NCBI RefSeq assembly: GCF_017573545.1
Contig: NZ_JAGEOK010000018.1
Coordinates: 142,649 to 206,648, forward strand
From: Actinomadura nitritigenes
Lineage (GTDB): Bacteria; Actinomycetota; Actinomycetes; Streptosporangiales; Streptosporangiaceae
Reading direction: 5' to 3'
Length of the DNA stretch: 64,000 nt
Under the pieces are notes generated by a model, which was not told the DNA's origin, did not search any database, and was given only the letters and a program-made list of their open reading frames with translations. A program made the translations under genes and the position numbers. Positions 33,435 to 40,705 of this stretch are shown here, piece after piece. Position 1 is the first letter of the stretch. Every line of letters begins with the position of its first letter.

Positions 33435-34438
33435 TGCCGATGCCACTGCGCCAGAGCGTCCGCGTCGCGTCGCACATCATGAGCAACAAGGTGCGCGGCA
33501 AGGACAAGTTCCCGCTCATCATGGAGCTCGAACCGCTGTTCGCCTGCAACCTCAAGTGCGCGGGCTGCGGCAAGATCCAGCACCCCGCCGACGTGCTGAA
33601 GCGGCGCATGCCGGTCGAGCAGGCCGTCGCCGCGGTCAAGGAGTGCGGCGCCCCGATGGTGTCGATCGCCGGCGGCGAGCCGCTGATGCACCCGCAGATC
33701 GGCGAGCTCGTCGAGGAGCTGGTCGGGATGAAGAAGTTCGTCTTCCTGTGCACGAACGCGCTGCTCGTCCCGAAGAAGCTCGACAGGTTCAAGCCGTCGC
33801 CCTACTTCGCCTTCACCGTGCACATCGACGGCCTGCAGGAACGGCACGACGAGTCCGTCTGCAAGGAGGGCGTGTTCGAGGAGGCCGTCGCCGCGGTCAA
33901 GCTGATCAAGGAGCGCGGGTTCCGCGTCACCACCAACACCACGTTCTTCAACACCGACACCCCGCAGACCGTCATCGACGTGCTGAACTACCTCAACGAC
34001 GATCTGCAGGTCGACGAGATGATGCTCTCGCCCGGCTACGCCTACGACAAGGCGCCCGACCAGGAGCACTTCCTCGGCGTCCAGGAGACCCGCGAGCTGT
34101 TCAGGAAGGCGTTCGCCGACGGCAACCGCAAGCGGTGGCGGCTGAACCACTCGCCGCTCTTCCTCGACTTCCTCGAAGGCAAGGCCGACTTCGGCTGCAC
34201 CGCCTGGGCGATCCCGTCCTACTCCCTCTTCGGCTGGCAGCGCCCCTGCTACCTGATGTCGGACGGCTACGCGCAGACCTATCGGGAACTGCTCGACGAG
34301 ACCGACTGGGAGTCCTACGGCCGGGGCCGCGACCCGCGCTGCGCGAACTGCATGGCGCACTGCGGCTACGAGCCGACCGCGGTGTTCACGACGCTCGGCT
34401 CCCTGAAGCAGTCACTGCGCGCCCTGCGCGAGAACTAG
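33434..34438 (+). CDS. hpnH: Radical SAM adenosylhopane synthase HpnH
   Basis: This 334-residue radical SAM enzyme joins the 5'-deoxyadenosyl group to diploptene to form adenosylhopane. The cluster motif is CNLKCAGC (Cys38, Cys42, Cys45). SIAGGEPLMHPQ binds SAM. C-terminal cysteines (CANCMAHCGYEPTA) complete the family pattern. The ATG shares a base with the preceding stop. It is the last gene of the hopanoid operon and is followed by a strong hairpin. Its product is normally the HpnG substrate, which makes the broken HpnG/IspH gene upstream noteworthy. Confidence 0.93.
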   Translation: MPMPLRQSVRVASHIMSNKVRGKDKFPLIMELEPLFACNLKCAGCGKIQHPADVLKRRMPVEQAVAAVKECGAPMVSIAGGEPLMHPQIGELVEELVGMKKFVFLCTNALLVPKKLDRFKPSPYFAFTVHIDGLQERHDESVCKEGVFEEAVAAVKLIKERGFRVTTNTTFFNTDTPQTVIDVLNYLNDDLQVDEMMLSPGYAYDKAPDQEHFLGVQETRELFRKAFADGNRKRWRLNHSPLFLDFLEGKADFGCTAWAIPSYSLFGWQRPCYLMSDGYAQTYRELLDETDWESYGRGRDPRCANCMAHCGYEPTAVFTTLGSLKQSLRALREN

Positions 34439-34449
34439 CCGCGCACGAC

Positions 34450-34488
34450 GCCCGGCGGGCCGTTCCGCTGCGGAACGGCCCGCCGGGC
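34450..34488. terminator. Strong bidirectional terminator hairpin
   Basis: An 18-bp perfect stem (34450-34467 with 34471-34488) with a 3-base loop lies between the convergent hpnH and sigma factor genes, ending 6 bp before the sigma stop. It should terminate transcription from both sides. Confidence 0.8.
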
Positions 34489-34494
34489 ATCGCC

Positions 34495-35355
34495 TCACGC
34501 CCCTGAAGGGCCCGCAGGGTCGGCCTCGTACATCCGCTCGCGCAGGAGGCGCAGCGTCCCGGCGAGCAGCCGCGAGACGTGCATCTGGGAGATCCCGAGC
34601 TCCTGCGCGATCTGCGACTGGGTCTTGTTGCCGAAGAAGCGCAGCAGCAGGATCGTCCGCTCCCGCTCCGGCAGCTCCGCCAGCAGGACGTGCAGGGTCT
34701 CGCCGTCGACGACGTGCTGCAGCGCGGAGTCCTCGGCGCCGAGCCGCTCCACGAGCGGGCTCGCCTCGGTCTCGCCGTCGCCGCCGCCGTCGAGGGACAG
34801 TGGTCGGTAGGACTCCCACGCCAGCACGGCGTCGGTGACCTCCTCCGCGTCGACGCCCAGGATCGCGGCGAGTTCACCGGGCGTGGGGGAGCGGCCGTGC
34901 TCCTGCAGGAAGCGCTGGGTGGCGCGCTGCAACCGCGGGCGCAGTTCCTGGATGCGGCGGGAGACGCGGATGCCCCACGTCCGGTCCCGGAAGTAGCGGC
35001 GGACCTCCCCGAGCACCATCGGGTAGGCGTAGACGAAGAACTCGCCCCGCTCGGGATCGAACCGGTTGATCGCGTTGACGAGGCCGAGGTAGGCGACCTG
35101 CACCAGGTCCTCCACCGGCTCTCCCCGGTGGGCGTAGCGGTGCGCGACCCGCCGCACCATCGGCGCGTGCATCCGGACGAGCGCCGCGCGCAACTCCTCC
35201 TTGCGGGCGGCGCCCACGCCAGGCCGGCGCATCTCCATCAGCAGCGCCTCGGCGCACTGCTCCGCCGGGCCGTCCTCCGCACGGGGCGCGGGCACGGCCG
35301 CTCTCGCTGGGGATCCCAGACCGATCACCTCCTGTCGACGCCGGAACCGGCTCAC
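34495..35355 (-). CDS. RNA polymerase sigma factor, SigB/SigF type
   Basis: This 286-residue group 3 sigma factor has region 2 (HRGEPVEDLVQVAYLGLVNA, FVYAYPMVLGEVRRYFRD), region 3 and region 4 (LPERERTILLLRFFGNKTQSQIAQELGISQMHVSRLL). The type controls stress response and sporulation in actinomycetes and is usually regulated by anti-sigma factors. The GTG at 35355 is used here. A GTG at 35325 directly follows AGGAG, too close for normal initiation. A promoter matching the SigB consensus lies upstream (35388-35412), suggesting autoregulation. No anti-sigma gene is adjacent. Confidence 0.85.
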   Translation of the reverse strand: MSRFRRRQEVIGLGSPARAAVPAPRAEDGPAEQCAEALLMEMRRPGVGAARKEELRAALVRMHAPMVRRVAHRYAHRGEPVEDLVQVAYLGLVNAINRFDPERGEFFVYAYPMVLGEVRRYFRDRTWGIRVSRRIQELRPRLQRATQRFLQEHGRSPTPGELAAILGVDAEEVTDAVLAWESYRPLSLDGGGDGETEASPLVERLGAEDSALQHVVDGETLHVLLAELPERERTILLLRFFGNKTQSQIAQELGISQMHVSRLLAGTLRLLRERMYEADPAGPSGA

Positions 35356-35387
35356 CGGAGACCCATTTACATCGCCTCACGATACAA

Positions 35388-35412
35388 ATACCCGGCCTCA
35401 CGCTTCCGACAC
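35388..35412 (-). promoter_or_regulatory. SigB-type promoter of the sigma factor gene
   Basis: On the minus strand GTGTC (35412-35408) and GGGTAT (35393-35388) are separated by 14 bp. This fits the GNNTN(14-16)GGGTAC/T pattern described for Streptomyces SigB-family promoters. It lies 33 bp upstream of the sigma GTG start, so the gene may autoregulate. Confidence 0.45.
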
Positions 35413-35565
35413 AGCCCTGACCGCCCACCCGCCCGCCATCAGCCCCGAAAAGCGCCATCCCACGCCCCTGCGAAGCAGCGCAGCAGACCAATGAAGAGAT
35501 CCGTGGCACAGCGCGGTCCATGAAGCGGCGTGCTGCGCGAAACAGCGCAGCGCGGGTCACCGGGG

Positions 35566-36969
35566 TCAGCGTGGCCGGGCGGGGGCGGTGTCGTGGCGGA
35601 GGGCGAGCGTGATCGGCGCGGTGGCCGCGACGGCGGCGACGGCGAGCCCCAGGGCGGTCCGGAAGCCCGTGGCGAACGCCGCGCCGGCCAGGAGCGGGCC
35701 GAACACCGCGACGCCCGCGGACGAGCCGACCTGGCGGCCGGTGTTGAACGCGGCGGTCGCGGCCCCGGTGAGCGCGGCGGGGACCGACTCGACCAGCCGC
35801 GTCGTCATCGCGGCGACGACGATGCCCGCGCCGAGGCCCGCCGGGGTCATGGCCAGCAGCATCGGCCACTCCTGCGGCAGCGGCCCCACGGCCAGGATCG
35901 CCGCGACGGCGCCGCCGAACAGCAGTTCCCCGGCCAGCAGTGCGGCGGTGGTGCCGAAGCGGGCGAGCAGCGACGGCGTCACCAGGTTGCCGAGCGCGAT
36001 CAGCCCGGTGAACGGCAGGAACGACAGCCCGGCCACCAGCGGGGGCTCTCCCTTCACGTCCTGGAGCAGCAGGCTCAGCGCGAACATCACCCCGTAGAAG
36101 GTGAAGTTGAACAGCATGCCGAGCACGGTCGTGCCCGAGAAGCCCGCGCGCCGGAAGAGCCCGAGCGGCAGCAGCGGGTCGGCGGCCCGGCGCTCCGCGA
36201 GGACGAAGGCCGCGAGCCCCGCCGCGAAGACCCCGCCTGCCGCCAGTACAGCCGGGTGCGTCCAGCCCAGGTGCGGGCCCTCGATCATGCCGAAGACCAG
36301 GCCCGCGATCGCGGCGCCCGCGGTGAGCTGGCCGCCGAGGTCCAGCCGGCGGGGACGCGCCGGGACCGCGCCGACCCGGGCCAGCGCCACCGCGGCCGCC
36401 GCCGTCCCGAGCACCGCGTTGACGAGGAACACCGCCCGCCACCCGGCCGCCGCGATCAGCACCCCGCCGACCAGCGGCCCGGCCGCCAGGCCGACCCCGC
36501 CGGTCGCGCCCCAGACGGCCACCGCGCGGGCCCGCCCGGCGGCTCCCCGCGCACCGGACGTCGCCAGCGTCAGCGAACTCGGCAGCAGCAGCGCGGCGCC
36601 TGCTCCCATTGCGAGCTGGGCTGCGATCAGCACCGGGACGGCCCCGGCGGCGGCCGCGACGGCGGACGCGGGCGCGACGACGGCCAGGCCCGCGAGGAAG
36701 ACCCGGCGGGCACCGAGGGCGTCCGCCAGTGCTCCCGCGCTGATCAGCCCGGCCGCCAGCGTCAGCGTGTAGGCGTTGACGATCCATTCCCCGGCCGCAG
36801 GCCCTCCGTGCAGCGCGCGCAGCATCGTCGGTAGCGCGAGCGTCACGATCGTGGTGCCGAGGAACACCATGAACGCCGCCGCCGAGCCCGCCGCCAGCGC
36901 GGCCCGGTCCCCTCTCCCGGCCTCCTGTTCGGTGCCCTGCAGCGGCTTCACCTGCGTCTTCGTCTTCAT
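35566..36969 (-). CDS. MFS efflux transporter
   Basis: This 467-residue membrane protein of the DHA2 drug/proton antiporter type has about 14 helices. Signatures include TTIVTLALPTMLRAL in helix 1 and ADALGARRVFLAG as motif A. GLAAGPLVGGVLIAAAGWRAVFLVN is the central motif. The ATG at 36969 is preceded by GGAGGGG at 5 bp; the upstream in-frame ATG at 36996 overlaps an operator-like repeat. A TetR gene diverges across 115 bp with three similar operators, so this is a classic repressor/efflux pair. Confidence 0.87.
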   Translation of the reverse strand: MKTKTQVKPLQGTEQEAGRGDRAALAAGSAAAFMVFLGTTIVTLALPTMLRALHGGPAAGEWIVNAYTLTLAAGLISAGALADALGARRVFLAGLAVVAPASAVAAAAGAVPVLIAAQLAMGAGAALLLPSSLTLATSGARGAAGRARAVAVWGATGGVGLAAGPLVGGVLIAAAGWRAVFLVNAVLGTAAAAVALARVGAVPARPRRLDLGGQLTAGAAIAGLVFGMIEGPHLGWTHPAVLAAGGVFAAGLAAFVLAERRAADPLLPLGLFRRAGFSGTTVLGMLFNFTFYGVMFALSLLLQDVKGEPPLVAGLSFLPFTGLIALGNLVTPSLLARFGTTAALLAGELLFGGAVAAILAVGPLPQEWPMLLAMTPAGLGAGIVVAAMTTRLVESVPAALTGAATAAFNTGRQVGSSAGVAVFGPLLAGAAFATGFRTALGLAVAAVAATAPITLALRHDTAPARPR

Positions 36970-36983
36970 GGGCACCCCTCCAG

Positions 36984-37068
36984 CAACCGGACGCACCTCG
37001 TCCAGTTGCAGACGCTAACACAAGCGGACGACGGTCGTCCATTTAACTGGAGGGCGCCCGTCCGTTTG
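36984..37068. promoter_or_regulatory. Three repeated operators between MFS and TetR genes
   Basis: Three inverted repeats share half-sites close to CAAnnGGACG and its inverse with a 5-bp spacer. Site 1 is 36984-37008 (one mismatch between arms). Site 2 is 37021-37045, with a perfect 15-bp core palindrome at 37026-37040. Site 3 is 37044-37068 (more degenerate left arm). They fill the divergent region and overlap the expected promoters, as for a TetR autorepressor controlling an efflux gene. Confidence 0.7.
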
Positions 37069-37084
37069 CTGGTAGATTGGTGCC

Positions 37085-37714
37085 ATGGACGTGACCTGGC
37101 CCGCCGTGGACCGGCTGCTGGACGACGGGACCGGGCACCGGCCCCGCGCCGATGCCCGCCGCAACGTGGAACGCCTGGTGGCGGCGGCCCATGAGGCCGC
37201 CCGCGAGGCCGGTTCGGAGATCACCGCGCACGACATCGCGCGCCGCGCCGGCGTCGGGATCGGCACCTTCTACCGCCGCGTCGGCTCGCTGGAGGACCTG
37301 CTGAAGGCCGTCCTGGACGAGCTGATCGGCGAGATCATCGCGTCCGCCGACGCCTGTCTGGCCGCCGACGACCCGTGGGAGGGCTTCCGCGCGTTCGCCG
37401 CGTCCTACATCCGCCGCCGCAACGAGCTGTGCGACATCAACGAGGCGCTCGGCAACGTCCTCGACCACTCCCGCGCCGACCTGCGCGACCGCATCCGCAG
37501 GCTGGTCGAGCGGGCGCAGGAGGCGGGCGCCGTGCGTACCGACGTCATGTGGACCGACGTGGCGTTCCTGCTGGTCTCCGCGGCGACGGGGCCGCACACG
37601 CTCGGCCTGCGGGCTGGCGAGGAGCAGTGGGACCGCAACCTGCACGTCATCCTGGACGGCCTGCGCGCCCCCGGCTCAGGCGACCTGCCGGGCGAGCCCC
37701 CGCGGGCACCCTGA
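37085..37714 (+). CDS. TetR family repressor of the divergent MFS gene
   Basis: This 209-residue protein has the helix-turn-helix ITAHDIARRAGVGIGTFYRRVGSLEDLL followed by a helical ligand-binding domain. TAGATT at 37073-37078 lies exactly 6 bp before the ATG, so the message is probably leaderless. Three matching operators lie upstream, and it faces an MFS efflux gene. A drug-responsive local repressor is the natural reading; the ligand is unknown. Confidence 0.85.
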   Translation: MDVTWPAVDRLLDDGTGHRPRADARRNVERLVAAAHEAAREAGSEITAHDIARRAGVGIGTFYRRVGSLEDLLKAVLDELIGEIIASADACLAADDPWEGFRAFAASYIRRRNELCDINEALGNVLDHSRADLRDRIRRLVERAQEAGAVRTDVMWTDVAFLLVSAATGPHTLGLRAGEEQWDRNLHVILDGLRAPGSGDLPGEPPRAP

Positions 37715-37870
37715 CAGGCGTCAGGTCAGCACCGCGCCGGGGGAGACGGCGCCGGCCCAGCCCGTCGGCGAGCGCCTTGGCGGACTGGCCAAGGCGCCGC
37801 GCCCTCGCCATTCGCCGCCCAGCCACGTCACACCTGACAACGCGCCCCCACTGAGAGCCAAACCGGTGGA

Positions 37871-38130
37871 AGCCCAGCAACGCCAGCCACGAGGGGGCAA
37901 GGGGCGAAGCCCCAAGACCACCCGCCAAGCAGAGGAAGCCCAGCAACCTCAGCCACGAGGGGGCAAGGGGCGAAGCCCCAAGACCGCTCACCAGGCAGAA
38001 GAGGCCCACAACCTTAGCCACGAGGGGGCAAGGGGCGAAGCCCCAAGACCACCCGCCAAGCAGAGGAAGCCCAGCAACCCCAGCCACAAGGGGGCAAGGG
38101 GCGAAGCCCCAGAAAACAGAAGCGGCGCAA
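37871..38130. repeat. Four-copy 66-bp tandem repeat with GGGGCGAAGCCCC hairpins
   Basis: A 65-66-bp unit occurs about four times; the AGCCAC anchor falls at 37885, 37951, 38016 and 38082. Each unit carries the short hairpin GGGGCGAAGCCCC, at 37901-37913, 37967-37979, 38032-38044 and 38098-38110. The region between the TetR gene and the tRNA cluster (37715-38280) shows no other gene. ORFs through it are repeat artefacts. The hairpin is of the type scattered downstream of genes in GC-rich actinomycetes; its tandem amplification is unusual. Confidence 0.85.
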
Positions 38131-38168
38131 GGAGAAAGGTCGCCACGGACCGCAACCACAAGGGGGGC

Positions 38169-38216
38169 GTGGGGGGCGGAGCCCCCCACATCGGGGGTCC
38201 GGGGGTCGCCCCCCGG
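38169..38216 (-). terminator. Two adjacent GC hairpins
   Basis: GTGGGGGGC pairs with GCCCCCCAC around GGA (38169-38189). A second stem, CCGGGGG with CCCCCGG, follows at 38199-38216. They lie downstream of the leftward tRNA operon and may back up its terminator, or belong to the adjacent repeat array. Confidence 0.45.
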
Positions 38217-38230
38217 GTCAACACGAAGAG

Positions 38231-38269
38231 GGAGTGGCCGGCCCGCGCTCTCCGCGGGCACACCACTCC
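38231..38269 (-). terminator. Terminator of the tRNA cluster
   Basis: GGAGTGG and GCCCGCG (38231-38247) pair with CGCGGGC and CCACTCC (38253-38269), with a small internal bulge and a 5-base loop. It starts 12 bp after the tRNA-Val 3' end on the minus strand. Confidence 0.6.
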
Positions 38270-38280
38270 CAACTCCATCG

Positions 38281-38352
38281 TGGGCGATACTGGGATTGAA
38301 CCAGTGACCTCTACCGTGTCAAGGTAGCGCTCTCCCACTGAGCTAATCGCCC
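38281..38352 (-). tRNA. tRNA-Val (GAC)
   Basis: The 72-nt gene folds as a complete cloverleaf. The acceptor stem GGGCGAT pairs with ATCGCCC. The anticodon stem is CTACC/GGTAG with loop TTGACAC, so the anticodon is GAC. The T-loop reads GGTTCAATCCC. CCA is not encoded. It is the last gene of a leftward Gly-Cys-Val tRNA cluster. Confidence 0.95.
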
Positions 38353-38387
38353 GTGCACGTGGTCTCCGGGGGGAGTCACGGCGGTTG

Positions 38388-38458
38388 AGGTGGAGACGGG
38401 ATTTGAACCCGTGTACACGGCTTTGCAGGCCGTTGCCTCGCCTCTCGGCCACTCCACC
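38388..38458 (-). tRNA. tRNA-Cys (GCA)
   Basis: The 71-nt cloverleaf has acceptor stem GGTGGAG/CTCCACC. The anticodon loop CTGCAAA gives anticodon GCA, and the T-loop reads GGGTTCAAATCCC. The discriminator base is U. CCA is not encoded. It lies between tRNA-Gly and tRNA-Val. Confidence 0.95.
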
Positions 38459-38498
38459 AGAAGAGACCTTCTGGGTCACAGCCTGAAAGGCCCCTCAG

Positions 38499-38570
38499 AG
38501 CGGAAGACGGGATTTGAACCCGCGACCCTCACCTTGGCAAGGTGATGCTCTACCCCTGAGCCACTTCCGC
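38499..38570 (-). tRNA. tRNA-Gly (GCC)
   Basis: The 72-nt cloverleaf has acceptor stem GCGGAAG/CTTCCGC. The anticodon loop TTGCCAA gives anticodon GCC, and the T-loop reads GGGTTCAAATCCC. It is the first gene of the leftward tRNA cluster; its promoter should lie at about 38571-38640. Confidence 0.95.
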
Positions 38571-38716
38571 GTGTGCTGCCCGGTGCCTTGCGGCCCCTTG
38601 CGGCGACGGGGAAAACATTAGCGCGTCCGGGGCCGTTACCCAAACCGGGTTTCCCGGCGGGGCGCGTCGCGGACGCTTCGATGCGGGTCGAAGGATGCGG
38701 CGCCTAGGGTCGGGGT

Positions 38717-39418
38717 ATGGCGGAACTTGCTGTTTCTTCGGACATCGCCCCGGTGGCGGCGCTGCTGGCCGATCGGGCGCGGGCGGCGATGCTGACGGCT
38801 CTGCTGGACGGGCGTCCGCTGGCGGCGGGGGAGTTGGCGCGGACGGCGGGGGTGAGCGCGCAGACGGCGAGCGCGCATCTGGGGCGGTTGCTGGAGGCCG
38901 GGTTCGTCACGGCGGTGAAGCAGGGGCGGCACCGGTACTACCGGCTGCAGAACGCGGAGGTGGCGCAGGTGATCGAGGCGCTGTCGCGGATCAGCCCGCC
39001 GGTGGAGGTGCGGAGCCTGCGGCAGTCGCGGGACGCGCGGCGGCTGCATGAGGCGCGCACGTGTTACGACCATCTGGCGGGCGAGGCGGGGGTGGCGCTG
39101 TTCGCGGCGCTGGTGGACGGCGGCCTGATCGAGCGGGACGGCGAGGAGTCGTACGAGGTCACGGAGAAGGGCGAGGACCGGCTGGGCGCGCTGGGGCTGG
39201 ACGTGCCGGCGCTGCGGCGGGCGCGCCGCAGGTTCGCGTGGCACTGCCTGGACTGGACGGAGCGGCGGCCGCATCTGAACGGGGCGCTGGGCGCGGCACT
39301 GACGGACCGGATGATCGAGCTGGGCTGGTTCGAGCGGGGGCGGACGCGGCGGGCGTTGGAGGTGACGGACGAGGGGCTGCGGGGTCTGGCGGACTCGTTC
39401 GGCTGCGTGCTGGTCTGA
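38717..39418 (+). CDS. ArsR-type winged-helix transcriptional regulator
   Basis: This 233-residue regulator has an N-terminal ArsR-like winged helix: ARAAMLTALLDGRPLAAGEL, AGVSAQTASAHLGRLLEAGF, GRHRYYRL. A second, winged-helix-like C-terminal half ends in ADSFGCVLV. It lacks the cysteine metal-site motif, so it probably does not sense metals. A TAGGGT -10 box at 38705-38710 is exactly 6 bp before the ATG, indicating a leaderless transcript. No target gene is evident beside it. Confidence 0.82.
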   Translation: MAELAVSSDIAPVAALLADRARAAMLTALLDGRPLAAGELARTAGVSAQTASAHLGRLLEAGFVTAVKQGRHRYYRLQNAEVAQVIEALSRISPPVEVRSLRQSRDARRLHEARTCYDHLAGEAGVALFAALVDGGLIERDGEESYEVTEKGEDRLGALGLDVPALRRARRRFAWHCLDWTERRPHLNGALGAALTDRMIELGWFERGRTRRALEVTDEGLRGLADSFGCVLV

Positions 39419-39499
39419 TCTCCGATCGCGCCGGGCGGCGCGCGGGGTCCAGGCCGTAGGGCAAAGGGGTCGGCGCCTCGTCTGAAACCGTTCGCCATG

Positions 39500-39776
39500 C
39501 CGGTTCCTCCCGCTTCGGCGAGATCTGCGGCGTGGCCCGGGGCGCAGGCTCGGCCGGATGAACTCGAAACCCGTCCCCCGGTGGCCGTACTGTGGGGCCA
39601 TCGGCTGGGTGGACGCGGACTCCCGGCACGGCGCTCCCGCAGCGGGCGTCCGGAGCCCCAGGGCGGACGGAGGCCCGCCGCGCTACGGGCGCCGGCACCG
39701 CCCGGAGTCCGGTCCGCACCGCGAACGGCGCGAGGCCGGGCTGAAGGCGCCCGGCCATGGGAGGTGGCTTCGGGTG
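39500..39776 (+). pseudogene. Decayed C-terminal tail of a pabB (aminodeoxychorismate synthase I) gene
   Basis: Read across frames, this stretch keeps PabB C-terminal signatures. ELETRP with PYCGAIGWVDADSR matches the conserved EPxPRGPYCGAIGWVD region. Further on, RYG, PES, PHRERREAGLKA matches FGxGxGI..SDPxxEWxETxLKA. The pieces lie in shifted frames, and the intervening strand is scrambled. The upstream catalytic part of PabB is absent; 39419-39500 holds nothing recognisable. The relic's end, GGGTGA, overlaps the GTG of the pabC-like gene, as expected if pabB and pabC were once coupled. The identification is from remembered motifs, not an alignment. Confidence 0.55.
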
Positions 39777-40625
39777 ACGGCGCAGTCCCACGACGGGCGG
39801 GCCAGGATCTGGCTGAACGGCGAGATGGTCGATCCGGAGCGGGCCGTGGTGTCGGTGTTCGACCACGGCATGCTGGTCGGCGACGGCGTCTTCGAGACGG
39901 TGAAGGCCTCGCACGGCGAGCCGTTCGCGCTGACCCGGCACCTGCGGCGGCTGGCGGCGTCGGCGAGGGGTCTGGGGTTGCCGGAGCCCGATCACGACGC
40001 GCTCGCGCAGGGGGTGCTGGAGGTGCTGGCGGCGGCGCCGAGGTGGCCGCTGGCGCGGATCCGGATCACGTTCACGAGCGGTCCGGGGCCGCTGGGCTCG
40101 GCCCGCGGCGACGCGGGCCCGACGGTGTCGATCATCGTGGACGAGCAGGCGCCGTTCCCGGCCACGGCCGACGTCACGGTGGTGCCGTGGCAGCGCAACG
40201 AGCGGGGCGCGCTGGCGGGGCTGAAGACGACGTCGTACGCCGACAACGCGCTGGCGCTCGCCTACGCCAAGGAGCGGGGCGGCGGCGAGGCGATCTTCGG
40301 GAACCTCGCGGGGAACCTGTGCGAGGGGACGGGCAGCAACGTGTTCCTCGTCCGCGGCGGGCGGCTGGTGACGCCGCCGCTGTCGTCGGGCTGCCTGGCC
40401 GGGGTCACGCGCGCGCTGGTGCTGGAGTGGTGCGGCGGCGAGGAGGAGGACGTCCCGCTGGAGGAGTTCTACCGGGCGGAGGAGGCGTTCCTGACGTCGA
40501 CGACCCGGGACGTCCAGCCGATCCGGGCGGTGGACGGCACCGTCCTGCCCGACGCCCCGGGGCCGATCACCGCGAAGGCGATGGAGGCGTTCGCGGCGCG
40601 CTCCGCCGAGCTGATGGATCCCTGA
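39774..40625 (+). CDS. Aminotransferase class IV, PabC-like (aminodeoxychorismate lyase)
   Basis: This 283-residue PLP-fold type IV protein begins with RIWLNGEMVDPERAVVSVFDHG and then GDGVFETVKA. GLKTTSYADNALAL contains the PLP-binding Lys. EGTGSNVFLVRGGRLVTPPL and the C-terminal EEAFLTSTTRDVQPI are typical of PabC, branched-chain and D-amino-acid aminotransferases. The pabB relic directly upstream favours PabC, which makes p-aminobenzoate for folate. The GTG at 39774 has GGGAGG 9 bp upstream. With pabB decayed, it must rely on another PabB or have a different job. Confidence 0.82.
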   Translation: MTAQSHDGRARIWLNGEMVDPERAVVSVFDHGMLVGDGVFETVKASHGEPFALTRHLRRLAASARGLGLPEPDHDALAQGVLEVLAAAPRWPLARIRITFTSGPGPLGSARGDAGPTVSIIVDEQAPFPATADVTVVPWQRNERGALAGLKTTSYADNALALAYAKERGGGEAIFGNLAGNLCEGTGSNVFLVRGGRLVTPPLSSGCLAGVTRALVLEWCGGEEEDVPLEEFYRAEEAFLTSTTRDVQPIRAVDGTVLPDAPGPITAKAMEAFAARSAELMDP

Positions 40626-40705
40626 TCAAGAAAGCGGTCGCCGGGGTCTTTACGTGATCGCGTTCTTCGGTGACGTTAAGTGGTGACGCTTGTAGGAGGT
40701 CACCC

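Noticed and set aside
37871..38130. CRISPR array
   Set aside because: Units are tandem 65-66-bp repeats almost identical along their length, without unique spacers or cas genes. They contain gene-terminator-like hairpins.
37647..38327. ORFs on both strands through the 66-bp repeat array
   Set aside because: The periodic peptides follow from the DNA repeat. One unit is 65 bp, so the frame is not maintained, and there are no ribosome sites or family matches.
40668..40692. Direct repeat GTGACG before the sugar importer as a firm operator
   Set aside because: The two copies match over only 6 bp, and in GC-rich sequence this can be chance. It is mentioned only in the gene entry.
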